A stretch of 37,915 bases of DNA from Rostrohypoxylon terebratum. Lineage: Eukaryota; Ascomycota; Sordariomycetes; Xylariales; Hypoxylaceae. The stretch covers positions 1 through 37,915 of the forward strand of contig MU386033.1 of assembly GCA_022497145.1 (NCBI GenBank), given 5' to 3'. The translations under genes and the position numbers were made by a program. The notes under the pieces were generated by a model. That model was not told where the DNA came from. It searched no databases and worked only from the letters and a program-made list of their open reading frames with translations. Below, piece after piece: positions 10,773-23,800 of the stretch; position 1 is the stretch's first letter; each line of letters opens with the position of its first letter.

Positions 10773-11726
10773 AGTGGTTCGGGTTGGATTGGATTGGATA
10801 TGGATATGATGGTAATAAAAAAAGAACTAAGAGACAACCTATGGAGTCTATGAGGACAAACCAAAGGATTGAAGAATCCAATGCTTGAGGTGGAAGACCT
10901 CAGAAGGTCATGTCAAATATAATCTAACCAAAAGACACCGGTCCCAACGCGGAAGATCTTGACTGGAGATATTAGGACTGAATCACGATGAATGTATATA
11001 AGAAGATGGAGTATGTGAAGACGAAAGTTAAGGTATGATACGTAAAAGTAGGTATTTATCCAAGCCGAAACTATCAGTGAGTAAGTGGGAATGCCAACAA
11101 ACTAAGTAAGAAGTTACGATAGAACAAAACTGCCCTTCATGGGACATGACCCAAGGATGTGGAAACTCCATTGACGCTGGGCACAGCATATTATGCGGGA
11201 GTGTCGTGCTTTCTGTACAGTTGAAGCTAAAGGGGCATGAAATAGAAGAGAGCGAGGAGAGAGGAAGGTTCCAGGATTGTTTTTCCAATTCGAACATACT
11301 AGGTAATTACTATATCAGATTGTATATACAGAGTTATGGGTTTCCATTGAAATGTACCAATTTCTAGTCAGAGATTGCCGTGCAATAGGCATCATTACGA
11401 ATCTACCTTGTCAAAAAGCTACATCCGATATTACCACTTGTAGGAACGGGAAAACAAGTCACATCACGGCAAGGGACAGAAGGTATCGAGGGTTTGTGGC
11501 AAAGAAAGGATTGCAATACGACCCATAACTATCTGAGGCCTAATAAAACGTTACCATGCTACCGAAAGACCATTGCATCGTGTACAAGTATAGATAGGCC
11601 AAATGGCCGATTGCCCCAATTAACACCGCTTCATGACCTATGCTCAATTGGAGACTTGCCATACGTCCAATATCCCAGGTCTAATAAAATACTACATGCT
11701 AGACAGGATTGCCAATCTATGCCACT
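10773..11726. other. Promoter of the disordered-protein gene and 3' flank of the subtilisin gene
   Basis: Both neighbours are on the minus strand. The bases just above 10772 form the 5' leader, with a short GGATT/GGATAT tandem tract at about 10783-10811 and poly-A near 10817. The ORFs at 11028-11297 (-) and 11494-11928 (+) are short, and the second runs antisense into the subtilisin gene. I find no RNA gene. Confidence 0.5.
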
Positions 11727-13406
11727 TTACATACGGAGCTCCTCGAAAAACTCCTTAAGCTCCTCGTCGACAATCTCGTGGATCTTGTTGGAGAGCTTCT
11801 CAGCCTTGCCAGAAAGAGAAGAGACACCCTTGACGACGGTGCCAGAGACAACGTTAAAGTCGTGCTCGATAGCCTTCTCAAGCTCCTCAATGGAGAGGGA
11901 ACTTTTAGCGGGGGTCTCGGCGACGTAGCCACCCTCAGAAACAATTTGGCTGTAGTTGGAGAAACCACCACCGTTCCAGGCGAGTAGGTTGGGGGTGTCG
12001 CTAGGAATGTCAGATAGAGCACCCTTGGTGGCGATGGTGATCATGTTGGTCTTCAGCTTCTCAGGGGTGATCTGGGCGAGACCGTACTCGGAGTCCGAGG
12101 CGGGCTGCAGAGAGAGGAAGTAGGCGGTAAGACCAGCAATGTGGGGAGAGGCCATGGAAGTACCAGAGATAGTGTTGATGGCGGTCTTGCTGCCGATCCA
12201 GGTAGACTGGATGCTGAGACCAGGGCCGAAGATGTCAACGCACTTGCCCCAGTTGGAGAAGTAGGCACGGCTGTCATCGAGAGCACTGGCACCAACAGTA
12301 ATGGCCTTGTCGGCAGCAGCGGGAGAGTACTTGCAGGCATCAGCATTGTCGTTGCCGGCAGCAACGGCAAAGTGAAGACCAGCGGACACGGCAGCGTTGA
12401 CAGCCTGGTCCAAAGAGGGAGACTTGCCACCGCCGAGAGACATGTTGGCAGCGGAACCCTTGAAGCCCTTGCGAGTGCCCTTCTTGGCCTTGGCAACCTC
12501 AGCCAAGTGAGACTCAGCAGCCCATTCAACACCCTTCATAACATCAGACATGGAACCGGAGCCATTAGATCTGAGAACTTTGACGGCCTTAACATGGGCC
12601 TTCTTGGCGACACCGTACTTCTTGCCAGCAATGGTACCAGAGCAGTGAGTACCGTGGCCGTTGCCATCGACGTCCTCGTCCCCAGTAGGGATGGTCTTAC
12701 CCCAGGACGCACGACCTTCGAAATCAACGTGCTCAATGTTGGTACCGGTGTCAATGACGTAGACATCGACACCTTCACCACCCTCAGCAGCGTACAGGTA
12801 CTTATTGTAGGTGCCGAAGGAGAGTTGTTTGCGGTGAGAAATTCGGGCCAAACCCCAAGGAGCGTTCTTCTCTAGATCCGGCTCCTCGTCTCCTAGAGCA
12901 TGGACAACGGAGTCCTTCTCAATGAACTCGACCTGTTATTGATGGAATTAGCGGATGAACGTTTATTTTGTGACTCGAATTGGATGTAACGGCTACAGAG
13001 AAGGATGGACTGAAATGCTTACATCAGGATGTCTTCGGACCTCCTCGATGGTAGAGTCATCGAAGTGACCGGCGTAACCGAGGAACTCGGTGCCAATCTT
13101 GAGAGTGTGCTTCAAACCCTTGTAGCTGTCAACGACGTCGCCGACTAGAGGAATCTGGCCTCGCTTTCGAAGCTCTAATCGCTCGTCCTCGCGGTCGCTG
13201 TGAATCTTCTGAATCCAGGAGTGATGATCGGCTGCCGATGCCTCGGATACATGGCTCTTGAACTTGACGATGTATGAGTTGGGGACCTCCTCAGCGGTGG
13301 TAGAGGAGATGACGGGAGCGGCTCCGTGATGGATGGTCTCGTAACTGAATGATGGCGCAGCAGCGGCAGCTGTTGCCAGCGAGAGAAGAGCGATAAAGCC
13401 CCTCAT
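11727..13406 (-). CDS. alp2: Subtilisin-like vacuolar serine protease (cerevisin/PepC/Alp2 class)
   Basis: Exons 13406-13023 and 12932-11727 are joined across a 90-bp phase-0 intron (GTAAGC donor, AACAG acceptor), giving 529 residues. The upstream in-frame codon at 13442 is GTG, so ATG 13406 is the start. Domains: signal peptide (about 1-18, ending TAAAAAP); inhibitor I9-type propeptide with SYIVKFK; S8 catalytic domain with Asp189 (VIDTG), His221 (GHGTHCSG), oxyanion Asn322 (AAGN) and Ser387 (SGTSMASPHIAG). The last 60 residues form a charged amphipathic tail (SIEELEKAIEHDF to the end). Size, Cys pattern and tail fit the vacuolar protease B family (yeast Prb1, Aspergillus PepC/Alp2) rather than short secreted proteinase K forms. 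That family degrades vacuolar and autophagic cargo and triggers allergy. Vacuolar location is inferred from family. The symbol follows Aspergillus usage; pepC and prb1 are used for the same orthologue group. Confidence 0.92.
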
Positions 13407-13930
13407 ATTGATGGATATTGATGGGGGTTTGATGGCAACCACCCGATAACAGATACTATAGTTGAGGTTCGCACGAGGGAATGATAAGTCTACCTGCGAC
13501 TCGAAAGGGAATGGAGGAAAACACCAGAAGAAAGGGAAAAACTCGAGGAATCAAGCAAATGATGCCTCAGAGTGTTATAGGCCACAAAGATGATTATTAC
13601 TTTGTGATTGTCGATGGAAGATGGGATGATCAGGAGATGAGGAAGGAAGAGGAAGAGAAGAAGAAAGCTCAAGTGCGAAAGCGGGAAGAGATAAAGGGTG
13701 GCTGCCACAGCAATTAGCAGTGCACCAAGCTCATACCTAGTGGAGTTTACCAGGTTACCAGGTACGAGATGACTGTACCAAAATTAGTGTACAATAAGGT
13801 ACTCAAGGAGTGTTGTGGGTGGCACTGGGTGTGCGTTATGGTTCAAATGGTTCAAATGGTTGCCTTCCCCAGCGTGGAGCAAGCGCAGGTGACGCACACA
13901 GCCGCCGGGCCAACCAGATAAGGACGGAAA
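13407..13930 (-). promoter_or_regulatory. Subtilisin gene upstream region with GATA-type sites
   Basis: GATA-factor consensus sites (HGATAR) occur at 13444-13449 (CGATAA), 13482-13488 (TGATAAG) and 13916-13922 (AGATAAG), all upstream of the minus-strand subtilisin start. AreA/NIT2-type regulators bind such sites and control protease genes under nitrogen limitation in related fungi, so nitrogen control is plausible. The sites are short and common, so this is suggestive only. A direct repeat of GGTTCAAAT occurs near 13849-13867. Confidence 0.35.
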
Positions 13931-14935
13931 TGCTAGGACCCACCAGGACTAGCCTGGCAGGCTGACCTATCCGCTAACCTAAGATAGCTAGTACAATATC
14001 AATGTTGGTGGAAACCCCCCGAACTTTATGTACCCTTGTGTACCTGCTAGTACCTTAAAAGACGGCAATCAATCAATCGATGGGTCATGCTTTACTTTGC
14101 TTTATCGAGCACATTGCGTTTCACATGCCCTCGTTTTAGTCCGTTCATGACGTGGGATGTTTCCTCTAATAAGTGCCAAGGAGCTTTTCGTACGTACTAA
14201 TGACAACTTTGCTAATAAGAGTTGTCTAATGAGAGGCATTACAAGCATTTCTAAAATCCAGGCACGAAGAGGTGAGATGACCGGAATTGGTATTACGAAA
14301 TAGGTATTCCATGACTGTACAATATGGGTGTGTTAAGGACGATGCTAATGAACAGCGGCCTAGAGCCTTGGAGAATGAACGATATTGATGGAGAATGGAG
14401 AGCTGGAGACAGCACCTAAGACCATCCTAATCGGTTCCGGTTCACGCGGTTGCCGATGAACACCCAAAGAGGTATAGCCAAGGTGGAATCTGTTGAGTCC
14501 CGGAGGCAATTGGACATTGATAAGGACGCCACCCATCCCTCGGGACCTATCTTATCAACCTTGGTACCAGACAGCCTATCAACATACTAGGTAGTACCTC
14601 ATACGTGTATGAGCTGCCTACAATGCATGCAGCCTTTTGGACCCTGAGAATCAGATGCTACAGTACAGACTCCCGAGTCGCCACCGGCGCAAAAGACAAA
14701 GTAGTGTTGCTACAAATAGATATAGATAGTGCATTGAATCAAATAAATCAATTATTGTGATCAAGTTTCATTCGGTTGTGTTTGTTTATGAATATGTTAT
14801 ACAAATATTTATGCCGGATTCATAAACAAACATCTTCCAAAGTCGATCTTGCGACAGCGACAGTTGGCTGGTGCTGATTGCTTTGAAAGCTCACCTCAGA
14901 TAACGATGGTATGACACAATCGAGCTAGGATTAGG
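13931..14935. other. Spacer with a hairpin, no gene
   Basis: There is no ORF of note. It contains CCTAG/TACCT motif copies (about 13977-13993 and 14588-14600) and the perfect inverted repeat listed separately at 14779-14832. A TACAGT-type run and a GATATAGATA-like tract (about 14718-14730) also occur. I cannot assign a function to this stretch. Confidence 0.4.
14779..14832. repeat. Perfect 15-bp inverted repeat (hairpin-forming)
   Basis: The left arm TGTTTGTTTATGAAT (14779-14793) is exactly reverse-complementary to the right arm ATTCATAAACAAACA (14818-14832). The 24-nt spacer is 14794-14817. It lies in non-coding DNA about 400 bp before the orphan promoter-like segment. It could be the core of a worn MITE, a protein-binding site, or chance. 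No flanking target-site duplication is evident. Confidence 0.8.
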
Positions 14936-15378
14936 GTGGGACCTGCTTTCCAACTTGAATCCCACCATATCCAACCTCGTAGCTCCCCAGCTCCCTCGGA
15001 GCTCTTATTGTCCACTCAACCTTCCGCTAGCCCTGATTGTCCTGCTAGTTCAAATTACTTGAGCCGGAATCAGCTGCAACCACTTGACTCGGAGCTCGTT
15101 CTTGGCTCAAAGGCACGTGCTCTCCTACCTGTCCCTGTCTTGTCTTGCTCCGATCCAATTCAAATTGACTCAACAACTCCTTCCCCTTTTTCTTTTTAAT
15201 CGACTTGAATAAACCAACGCATCATCTTCGTAACCATGGTGAATGAGCTAGGTGCGTCTACCACAGTGTTAAATGCCTTTTTTTTTCTTGGATATTTTGA
15301 GCTGTAGTCTCTACCTAGTATTAGCTAATCCCAGAGGTAGGGAACGGGGTACACCCACCAGCCTTTGAGCATGACTAG
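14936..15378 (+). pseudogene. Orphan gene head: promoter-like tract plus tiny spliced ORF
   Basis: Positions 14936-15235 look like a fungal promoter and 5' leader: a pyrimidine-rich tract (CCCCTTTTTCTTTTTAA, about 15183-15199), then a leader without other ATGs up to ATG 15236 in a good context (ACCATGG). The first exon would be 15236-15251. A GTGCGT donor follows, then a GCTAATC branch and CCAG acceptor (intron 15252-15334, 83 bp). The second exon closes after 44 nt at TAG 15376-15378. The spliced ORF codes for 19 residues (MVNELEVGNGVHPPAFEHD). No continuation is found downstream, where the DNA becomes AT-rich. This could be the 5' end of a gene whose body was lost, or a true micropeptide or non-coding transcript. 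I do not recognise the peptide. Confidence 0.35.
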
Positions 15379-17856
15379 AAGACATGGATGGCTTGTTCAC
15401 CTGACTTACCTGACTTACGATGAATCTGAATGTTTCAGTCATGCTCATGCTCTCGTTTACATACATACCAAAGTATTCTGAGTTATGATAAGTGTTTTTT
15501 CTAATAAAAAAAATAAAAAATAAATAAAAAATAAACATTTGACAGCTTTCGGGCTTTACGGTTCGGATTGTCTGAAAACTGATAACCCACCAATCATACA
15601 CGAAATACCTTGTGACAATTAGAAGATCTGTGTGGTTACTTCGTATATAGAAACAACATGGATGCATCACGAATCATGCTAATAGATACTGTTTTCTTGA
15701 TTTGATGGATCAGCAGACATACGCCAGGACGTATCTACCCGCGTCACAATTATGGCACATAAATGTGTAGGATGAAGCTAGACGTCTACTTACCGTGACG
15801 CCAGACTTTGATGTCTCGGTAGTAGTAATAGTCAAGCACCGCCTTGGCTTCGGGTTACAGTGCTAGCGAACCCCCACAGCGGCGAACACGCGGCGGAGCA
15901 CGAGGTCGAATGCGGGATACGTGGTCCGGCGCCCCGAACCATATACGAACCTACGGTGTGAGGGTAAGTCAGTCGGTGAACGCCAGTGGGACTCACTCCT
16001 TGCGACACCGCCGGATCTACATGGCATAGGAACTATTCTCTATTCCACATCCTTAATGCTCCTATTGAATCCAGTATCAGTATGATCGTGGCCTAGCTCC
16101 GGTAGAGTATTCCAGACATTCGTGGTGTCAATGATTCCATAATGTGGAACCCTAGGCTCTAGCGCATAGGACATGCATTGGTTCGGTGCGTGTCCGCGGT
16201 AGCGGTTCTTGAGAAATCGACAGAACTTGAGTTGTCCATGAATAAATAAGGGTCGCTTACACTCATGAATGGCATTCATTACCCAGCCTGCTGCGTCGAT
16301 TATATGTAGATATTCAAATACCTACCTACCTAGTCTGTATGACGTTGGGATAGAGAATAAGGAATTTGTTTGGGCAACAATGGTCACGCTGTCCAGATCT
16401 GTGAGATGAATCGTCTGGGGAGGTTAAACAGCATCATGCATGAGCTTATTTGATGGATTGGATTCTAGAGGTCAATCCCTGGGGTTGAATGATAAATCGT
16501 CAATGATGGAAAGTGTGACAACTTGGAATATCGAGTGTGTCGCCATTGACGAATTATTCTATCGAGAGACCAAGAGCCTTGAACCAATGTTTTTTGTATC
16601 GACTTTAAGCTTAAAACCTGAGATATTACCTTGCCACTTTACTCTCGGAACGACCAAAACACTATCAAATGAAGGTTCAGTAACTTTATCATTGGTAGAT
16701 GCTTCTCGAGCAAACCGGTAAATTTCAGACTGTTTTTGATATGTCTTGAGTAATTCATAACGTACCAAGTAGTCATGTAGCCCCCTTCTTGACTATCTTT
16801 GATAGCGATTGTGTTTTGGCGGTGTTCACAGAGTGCCAAGTATTATAGGTACCAAGGGACGAATCGTCGTCGAAATTTGTATTTTTGTAGAAAGGGACAT
16901 TGACATTCCTTGGCCTACATGTGCAATAGGGTGCAAGGAGGATGTGAAGCTTGATATCACAATATCTTGATTCCTAACAAGGCCTTTGTGTTGCTGGAGT
17001 CGCGCTTGGAAGAAGACTTGCCTCAAAGAAATGCTTGATAATTTTAATAATATACACTAGTGTGCTTCTTGGATCCGTGGTTCATGATGATTCTTCTTGC
17101 TTGATTGTTGTATTTCTTAGGTTTAAGAGTACCTACTAGGTAGAGTCTAGGACTCTAGGTCCTCGAGTCTAGATTACGTAACTGTATATAAAACCACACT
17201 GAAGTGGATATATCACAGTGTCCACACTAGCTTTGATGCAACATTCCTGCAGGTAAAATATTCTTTGACGGTGTTATGGATTTATAGGGGTTATTTAGCC
17301 AAAAGATTGTGTCATGACGCTAGGCTTCAACTAAATGTTGAACTAGTAAAAAGTCCAAGCCACAACGCGCGTTAATACCTAGTAGCTGATGCTCATAAGT
17401 ACCTAGGTACAAAGTCCTAAGGCTGACAACTTCCAAAACTGACTGATGTCGATTTAGTTGAAGAGCTTCGGATCCATAGGACAACAACCCTCAATCTCAT
17501 TCGTAGAATTTGGGAGGGGTTTTATGAAGTGGCCTCGAACTGCTAACTCCTAGTTTACGATTCAATTACAGATCTAGAGATCTTTCTCAGATCTTCCCTT
17601 GAAATTACTGCAGGGCCACAACCAGAATCAGAACCACGATCACGACCGCGACCACGACCACGACCATAGCCTTTGCTCTTCCGAAATCCGTCGCGAGAGC
17701 TAATTCCGCTAAATATTCGATGCTCTCTACCGTAAACGGCAGCCTAGAGCCCAAATTCTGGGTGCTAGCACGTTCAAGCTGTATAATATGAAAGAAGAAT
17801 GATTTTATTTTCTCGTCCAATTTCCGTTTTTAGTCGCGATCATTCTCAACTTCAAG
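15379..17856. other. Gene-poor spacer and BEACH gene upstream region
   Basis: There is no supported gene. An A/T microsatellite-like tract (AAAATAAAAAATAAATAAA, about 15505-15536) occurs early. The ORFs at 16040-16279 (-, 79 codons) and 16559-16768 (-, about 69 codons) have protein-like composition but no family I can name; they may be relics. CCTAGGTAC-type motifs recur (about 16320, 17130 and 17400). A GACCACGACC tandem tract at about 17640-17666 lies some 200 bp before the BEACH gene start and produces a spurious Val-rich ORF on the minus strand. Confidence 0.4.
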
Positions 17857-20800
17857 ATGTCTCTGCGGCCGAGTCGTTATCGCTCCTCCACATCCGCTTC
17901 TACCCAGCCGACCATATCTAAAGCTACCGAAGTTCTCCAGACCCTCCTTGATGCCATATCTTCTTCCATTTCGACTACTTGTACGAGTGGATACCCGAAA
18001 TTCGAACCTTTACTAGGTCAGATACGTCAAGTTCAGCAATATCTGTCTGCGACTACCCCGCCAAGCTCTGCCCAAGATGACTTCAGACATCTTCGTGGCT
18101 TCCATCGGTTGTTTGACGTACTCAAGTCCTTTTCTGGCTTTTATAACCTGCAGAAACGGGGTGACGACGATAAGAAAAGCTTCTTCGACCTCCTCAGTGC
18201 CGTCTTCAGTGTACTAGCTTCAGCTTTCCGTAGCCATCCTGGTAACCGACGATATTTTCGCACACGAGTTGAAGGCGGAGGATGGGAAGCCTTGGAGCAA
18301 ATCATAGCAAGCATTGGCCTCGGAGGGAGCGACTCAGATCTTTGGACTAGCTGTCAATTATTCGGGAAGCTTTTCTCCCTGGCACTCAACGATGCTGCAT
18401 TGGACCAGCTATGCTGCTCTGCGGTGCTGGACGACACTACGCCCTGGGTCTTGATAGGGCCGAACGAATCTGGGACTAGTGAAGACAGCACGAAGAGCGA
18501 GGACCATGAGATTGCACGTCTAGGTGCTCAAATGGCATTTATCGAAACGGCTATAAAGAAGACCATCACTTCCAAGTCGATTCTACACAACCCAGAGGTC
18601 GTTCGCACGATTGCAGATTTTTGGGAATCATTGCCCCGCGACAAGAAAAGCCCAGAAAATACGGCATCATTGCTCGTACTCAAGTTATTGGCTGCGATCA
18701 CAGAAGCTTCTAACATTAACTTATGCCTTATTCACGAAACTGGAGTCTTATCTAGATTCTTGAAGCTCGCTTTTGACGAGGCATCGCCTCTCAACGATGC
18801 CGAGCGGGAAACAGTTCTAATTCTGTGTCGATCTCTTATGCCTTTTGGCGTAAATCGACTTGTTGATGCACAAGAACTTATCCTTAACCCCTCACTGAAC
18901 TCATCCGATTTCTGCTTGGAGGTTATGCATAAATATAGCGGCCCCCCATTTATACAGTTTGACTTATCTCAACATGGCCACTCATCGATCGAACTACCTA
19001 GTATAGGCCGTCCATTCCCACCTCAGTCCTCCGCGGGATACACATTTGCCGCTTGGGTACGAATCGACCAATTTGATCCAAGGTCGCATACTACAATATT
19101 TGGTGCATTCGACTCAACTCAGACTTGTTTTGTCCTCGCTTATCTGGAAAAAGATACCCACAATTTCATTTTACAGACGTCAGTAACGTCTCAACGGCCC
19201 AGTGTCAGGTTTAGAACTTTCACCTTTAAGGAAAGACGATGGTACCATATCGCCGTGGTCCACCGACGTCCCAAGACAATGACACCTAGCAAAGCTTCAT
19301 TATACGTCAACGGTGAATTTGTTGAACAAATACGTGCTTCTTATCCTGCACCTCCGCCAATGTCCAGCGGTAGCACAGAAAGCTTCGCATCTTTCACCTC
19401 GTCAAGTAACAAATCCATGCCGGTCCAGGCATTTTTGGGAACCCCAAAGGAGCTTTCCTCTCATATAGGAGCAGGGTTGATATTCTCTAAATGGTCTCTT
19501 GGCACAGCTCACCTTTTCGACGATGTGTTAAGCGACGATTTCTTGTCAGTGCCTAGCCGGCTGGGAGTCCATTACCAAGGGAATTTTCAAGATTGTCTCG
19601 GTGGGTTCCAAACTTATACGGCATCTGCTGCCTTAGGACTTCGCAACGATCTTGTTAGTACTGGAAAAGAAGATTCCGATATCATGAAAGTTATTAGAGA
19701 TAAAGCGAGCAACGTGGTACCAGAGCATAAAATCCTTCTTAGCGTGTTGCCATCCTCGGTATTCCGCGAAAAAGAGCACTTCGGAGAATCGCAACTATTC
19801 CGTGCCTTGTCCCGTGGACCTGCCCATACTCTTGTACAAATGGTCTTAAAGAATGGCACAGGCATAGCAATCAACACCGCGTTGCCCTCAATCAACGATG
19901 CGCTCCTTCGCTCAAATGGCGTTGCAGTATTAACTGGGAATCCTATTGTATCAACCCCTCAATTCTTCGACGATGCTCTTTGGCAACTCGCTGGTTTTAC
20001 GCCGCTTGCACTGAAGTTGGTGGAACGAGCTTCTTCGATAGAAACACTAGTCCGGGCTGTTGAGATGGTTTTCTTATGCGTTAACTCAAGTTGGCGAAAT
20101 AGCGAGGCTATGGAGAAAGACGGAGGATATGCTATATTGGGAATTCTTCTAAAAGCCAAGCTTGGTTATGGGGGTCCTGCGAGTGACACCGTGACTGAAA
20201 AACTACCACTTTCTGATTCCGAAAGGAATAAGTTATGTTTTCAACTCCTCAGTCTTGTATTAGGTTTTGTTGGATATAAGCATCGAAACCCTCTCGACTC
20301 GGTCATCATAAATCCCCTAGCTTATCGCATTCTCCTTGTCGACTTTGACGGCTGGAGAAAATGTGGTCCTATTGTCCAGGAGCTTTACTACAGACAATTT
20401 GTGGATTTCGCCGTGATGAGCAAGTATCATCAATACAATAATCGCAGGCTACTTCGAATGCGTGAGTTTTTTTCGATATATAGGTAAGTATTCCTACGAA
20501 CGCTAACATTCTGCGTCTAGGAATCGTAAAGAGACTTTTGGATGCCGTCAAATCGGAGCCCTTGTCGGAGAATGTATTGCCATTTTTCATAAGCACTGTC
20601 AAAAGCCTCGTGAAGTGCAATTATAATACGGAAGTGCACCAATCACTTGCCCTTTTCATTACCTATGCCTTCCATCCTCCGTCGAGATCTCTCCCACGCA
20701 CCCCGAAACCAACGACTCGACGAGCCTCGCATAACATCCCTCTTCGACCCCCAGTCCTTACGTGTGGGGCGGATGGCGATGACAGACGGTCCCTTACGAA

Positions 20801-23800
20801 GAGAGAGGTCGGCATCCGCCTCTTAGAGGTATACAGCCAACTCCTATGCGAAAAGGGGAATTTGGTTATTATTCGAAAGTTTGCCAAAACTGTAACAAAC
20901 AAGGTACTTGACGCTAGGCCATCACGAAGTGATTCTAAACTGACGATGGCCCAGTGGCTTTTGTATCTCCTCACAGAAAACGACCCGGAAATTGTAGTAT
21001 ACGGCTGCAAGATACTCGCTAGACTTCTTGTCACTCACGGTACCGCCTATACCAACAAATTCGCGGGGAAGACCGGGGGCTTCTGTATTATGGCCCACCG
21101 TCTGAAGCGATGGTGGGATATTCCGACTCTTTGGCCCATCTGCTTCAGCATTCTGTTCGGATACGACGTAGCAGAAATAGACTTCGAGAAGAACTTCGAC
21201 TTTTTCAGCCTGCTGGAAACATTTGGAAAGTGTAAAATTGTCAATCCAGACGCGCTACCAATTATCACGGCTATGATCCAACATGCTTTGAAAGATATCC
21301 TCAAAGAACAAGACGATCCTGCTTCTCCTCCCTTAGGTGACTTGAGCCTAATGGAACCCAAAGTAGCTAAGCCTGAACCAGGTCTGAGGCCACGAGCACG
21401 ATCAATGTCACTTAAAAAAGAGCTCGAATCTCGTCGTAAGTCCCACTCTTAACTATTGTAGGAATGAGCTAACTTTTTTTCAAGAAACGGCGCAGCCACG
21501 AGTCGAGCGACATGCAGGCAACGCTGCTGTCCTTCAAGCCGTTGTCAGATTCATGGCTGATCTCCACGCTCGATCTGCTGACTTCCGAGACTTTGCTCTC
21601 TCTTCAGATTACGTAAGGCTACTTCTATCTACACTTTATCCGGCTATCGTGAGCGCAGATCCAGTCAATCCTGAGACGGAGCTCAACTCTAGGGATTCAA
21701 TGCTTACTTTTGAGGGCGGCGACGTCATCATTCGTCCAGTAGGCGGGACTCCGGGGTCTGCCCCGGTAATTAGAACTTCTGTTGCTACTGATAAATCCTT
21801 GCCAACCCAAGGAACCACTCACCGAGGAACACAATTACGTAAAGCTTCGTCTTTCATCCTCTTGACCTCACAGAAGTCCTCGCAGCCTAGCCCAAGCCGT
21901 CTCGTGCATGTGGTGCCCCCAAAGAAGAATATATCAGATCAAAATGTTGGTCATGGGCTAGTTGAGGGTATCCTCGAGCTCATCATCAATGTCTTCATAG
22001 ACCAATTATTAGTTCGGAAAGAATTTCCCGGGTTCGGGTTATTCTTGAAAGTGCCGCCGGGATTCCAAGAGCATCAAGCATACTTCGAATCATATGTACT
22101 TAAAAGTACCATCGTTCACATGTCTACGTCAATTAAGCTTGATTGGAAGACACTAAACGAACCGAAAGTGCTTACCAACATGGCTCGATTTAGCCTCCAC
22201 ATGGTCGAAGCGATTTTTGAAGGATGGTTCATGAATGGCACTGAATCAATGCTGGATTTCGCTGGGCTCCTATTGGAATATCTCCAAAAGCCAGAAATCG
22301 CAAAGATGAAGACTGTTAGGTTATGTAGCCAAGCAGTGTCGACCGTTCGCATCTCGTTTCTGAAACTCGTTCTCTTGAGATTATCGGAAATGGATGACCC
22401 ACAAACTACCGAACTAGAAGCCAACTTCTCAATGGAAAAGATCCTCTACTGGCAGACGGCTGTCTTCGAATCGCTGTCTCCCGACGATGATTACATGAAG
22501 CTTTTTTGGTATCAACTCTACACCAAATTAGTTGATGCGAGGTCAAATGTACGCCTCGCTGCTGTTAATCTTTGGCGCATTATGCTCGTCCAGAAGCCTA
22601 CGGAATGCTCATCCTTGTTTCGACTATTCATGACCTCGGATCAAATTCCATTGGCAATGGAATTCCAGAAATTGACCGAACTTGATAATGACACTTTCAT
22701 TGACTGGGTGGATGGGCATAGACATTCACTGGACGAACTATTCTATGGCGGCATTTCACGGACCTGGGAAGAATTTGTTGCGAACGAGAACAGAGGCACC
22801 TTGGAAACAGCCAAGTCGCGACTTATGAAGCGGAAGGAAATTCTAAAACGATGGCATGCGGAAATGGTTGAGCGAGAAAATATTTTGCTACGTCATGATA
22901 TGGCCAATTCTGCCTGGATGAAGTCCATCTATGCTTCCGAACATTTCAAACATCAGCGTCTCATGCAGGATCAACATGACGATGTTGCCTTTTTCTCATC
23001 CTCGTTCTCAAAGATGCAAGGAGATCTTGATCGACCGGGAGCCGTACTTTACGAACCTAAGCCCATCAAATGGAAACTCGATAGAACCGAAGGCCGCAAT
23101 CGTATGCGCTTAAGACTTCTGCCAGATTTCACTACCGATCATGACCAGTATCAGCCAAAACGAAAGACAGTAGATCCTCCGTCGGCAGCTGCTCCTAAGC
23201 CGGAAACATCCATTTCTCCTGCACCAATAAAACCTGCGCCGCCATCTATAGCCCACGGGCAGATAAGTAGTCATGGTGAGGGCGCGGAGGATGAGACGGA
23301 TAGTCCACCCCCTGAGCAAGGTGGTGCCGGATCTGCGAAGCCGGCCGTCCCCGAAGACGACTTTGAGATGGTTGACGATCCCTATGATCAAGCCGACGAC
23401 GGGTTCGAAGATAAGAATCGCAGAGTGATGAGACGTCTACAGTCAGGTGACGCCGTGCAACAGGTCTACAATGTTTCTCGTGTTATTGGACTTGAGGCGT
23501 TCGAGGGCATTCTTTTAGTCGGGAAGGATGCTCTTTACATAATGGACAGTTTCTTCCAATGTGCCGATGGAGAAATTGTCAACGTCTGGGAGGCGCCAGC
23601 CGAAGAGCGTGATCCCTTTTCTCAAATCATTACTGGAGAAAAATCCGGTGAACACCGTCATACCACAAGCCGTAGTGCTCAGGACTCCCGTAGTTGGAAG
23701 TGGCAAGACGTCATAAGTATATCGAAACGTCGGTTTTTGTTTCGCGATGTGGCCATTGAAATATTCTTTACGGATGGCCGTAGTTACCTCTTAACAGCCA

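Noticed and set aside
11494..11928. 144-codon plus-strand ORF
   Set aside because: It runs antisense into the subtilisin C-terminus, with a Ser/Leu-rich shadow composition and no known family.
12141..12875. 244-codon plus-strand ORF
   Set aside because: It lies fully antisense to the subtilisin catalytic domain. It is a shadow of that gene's codon bias and has no domain of its own.
13481..13717. Overlapping ORFs on both strands upstream of the subtilisin gene
   Set aside because: Lys/Glu-rich on one strand and Leu/Phe-rich on the other, as expected for a purine-rich promoter tract. No protein signature.
17605..17820. Minus-strand ORF with a Val-rich tail
   Set aside because: The apparent membrane segment comes from a GACCACGACC tandem tract. 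The start region overlaps the BEACH gene's leader.
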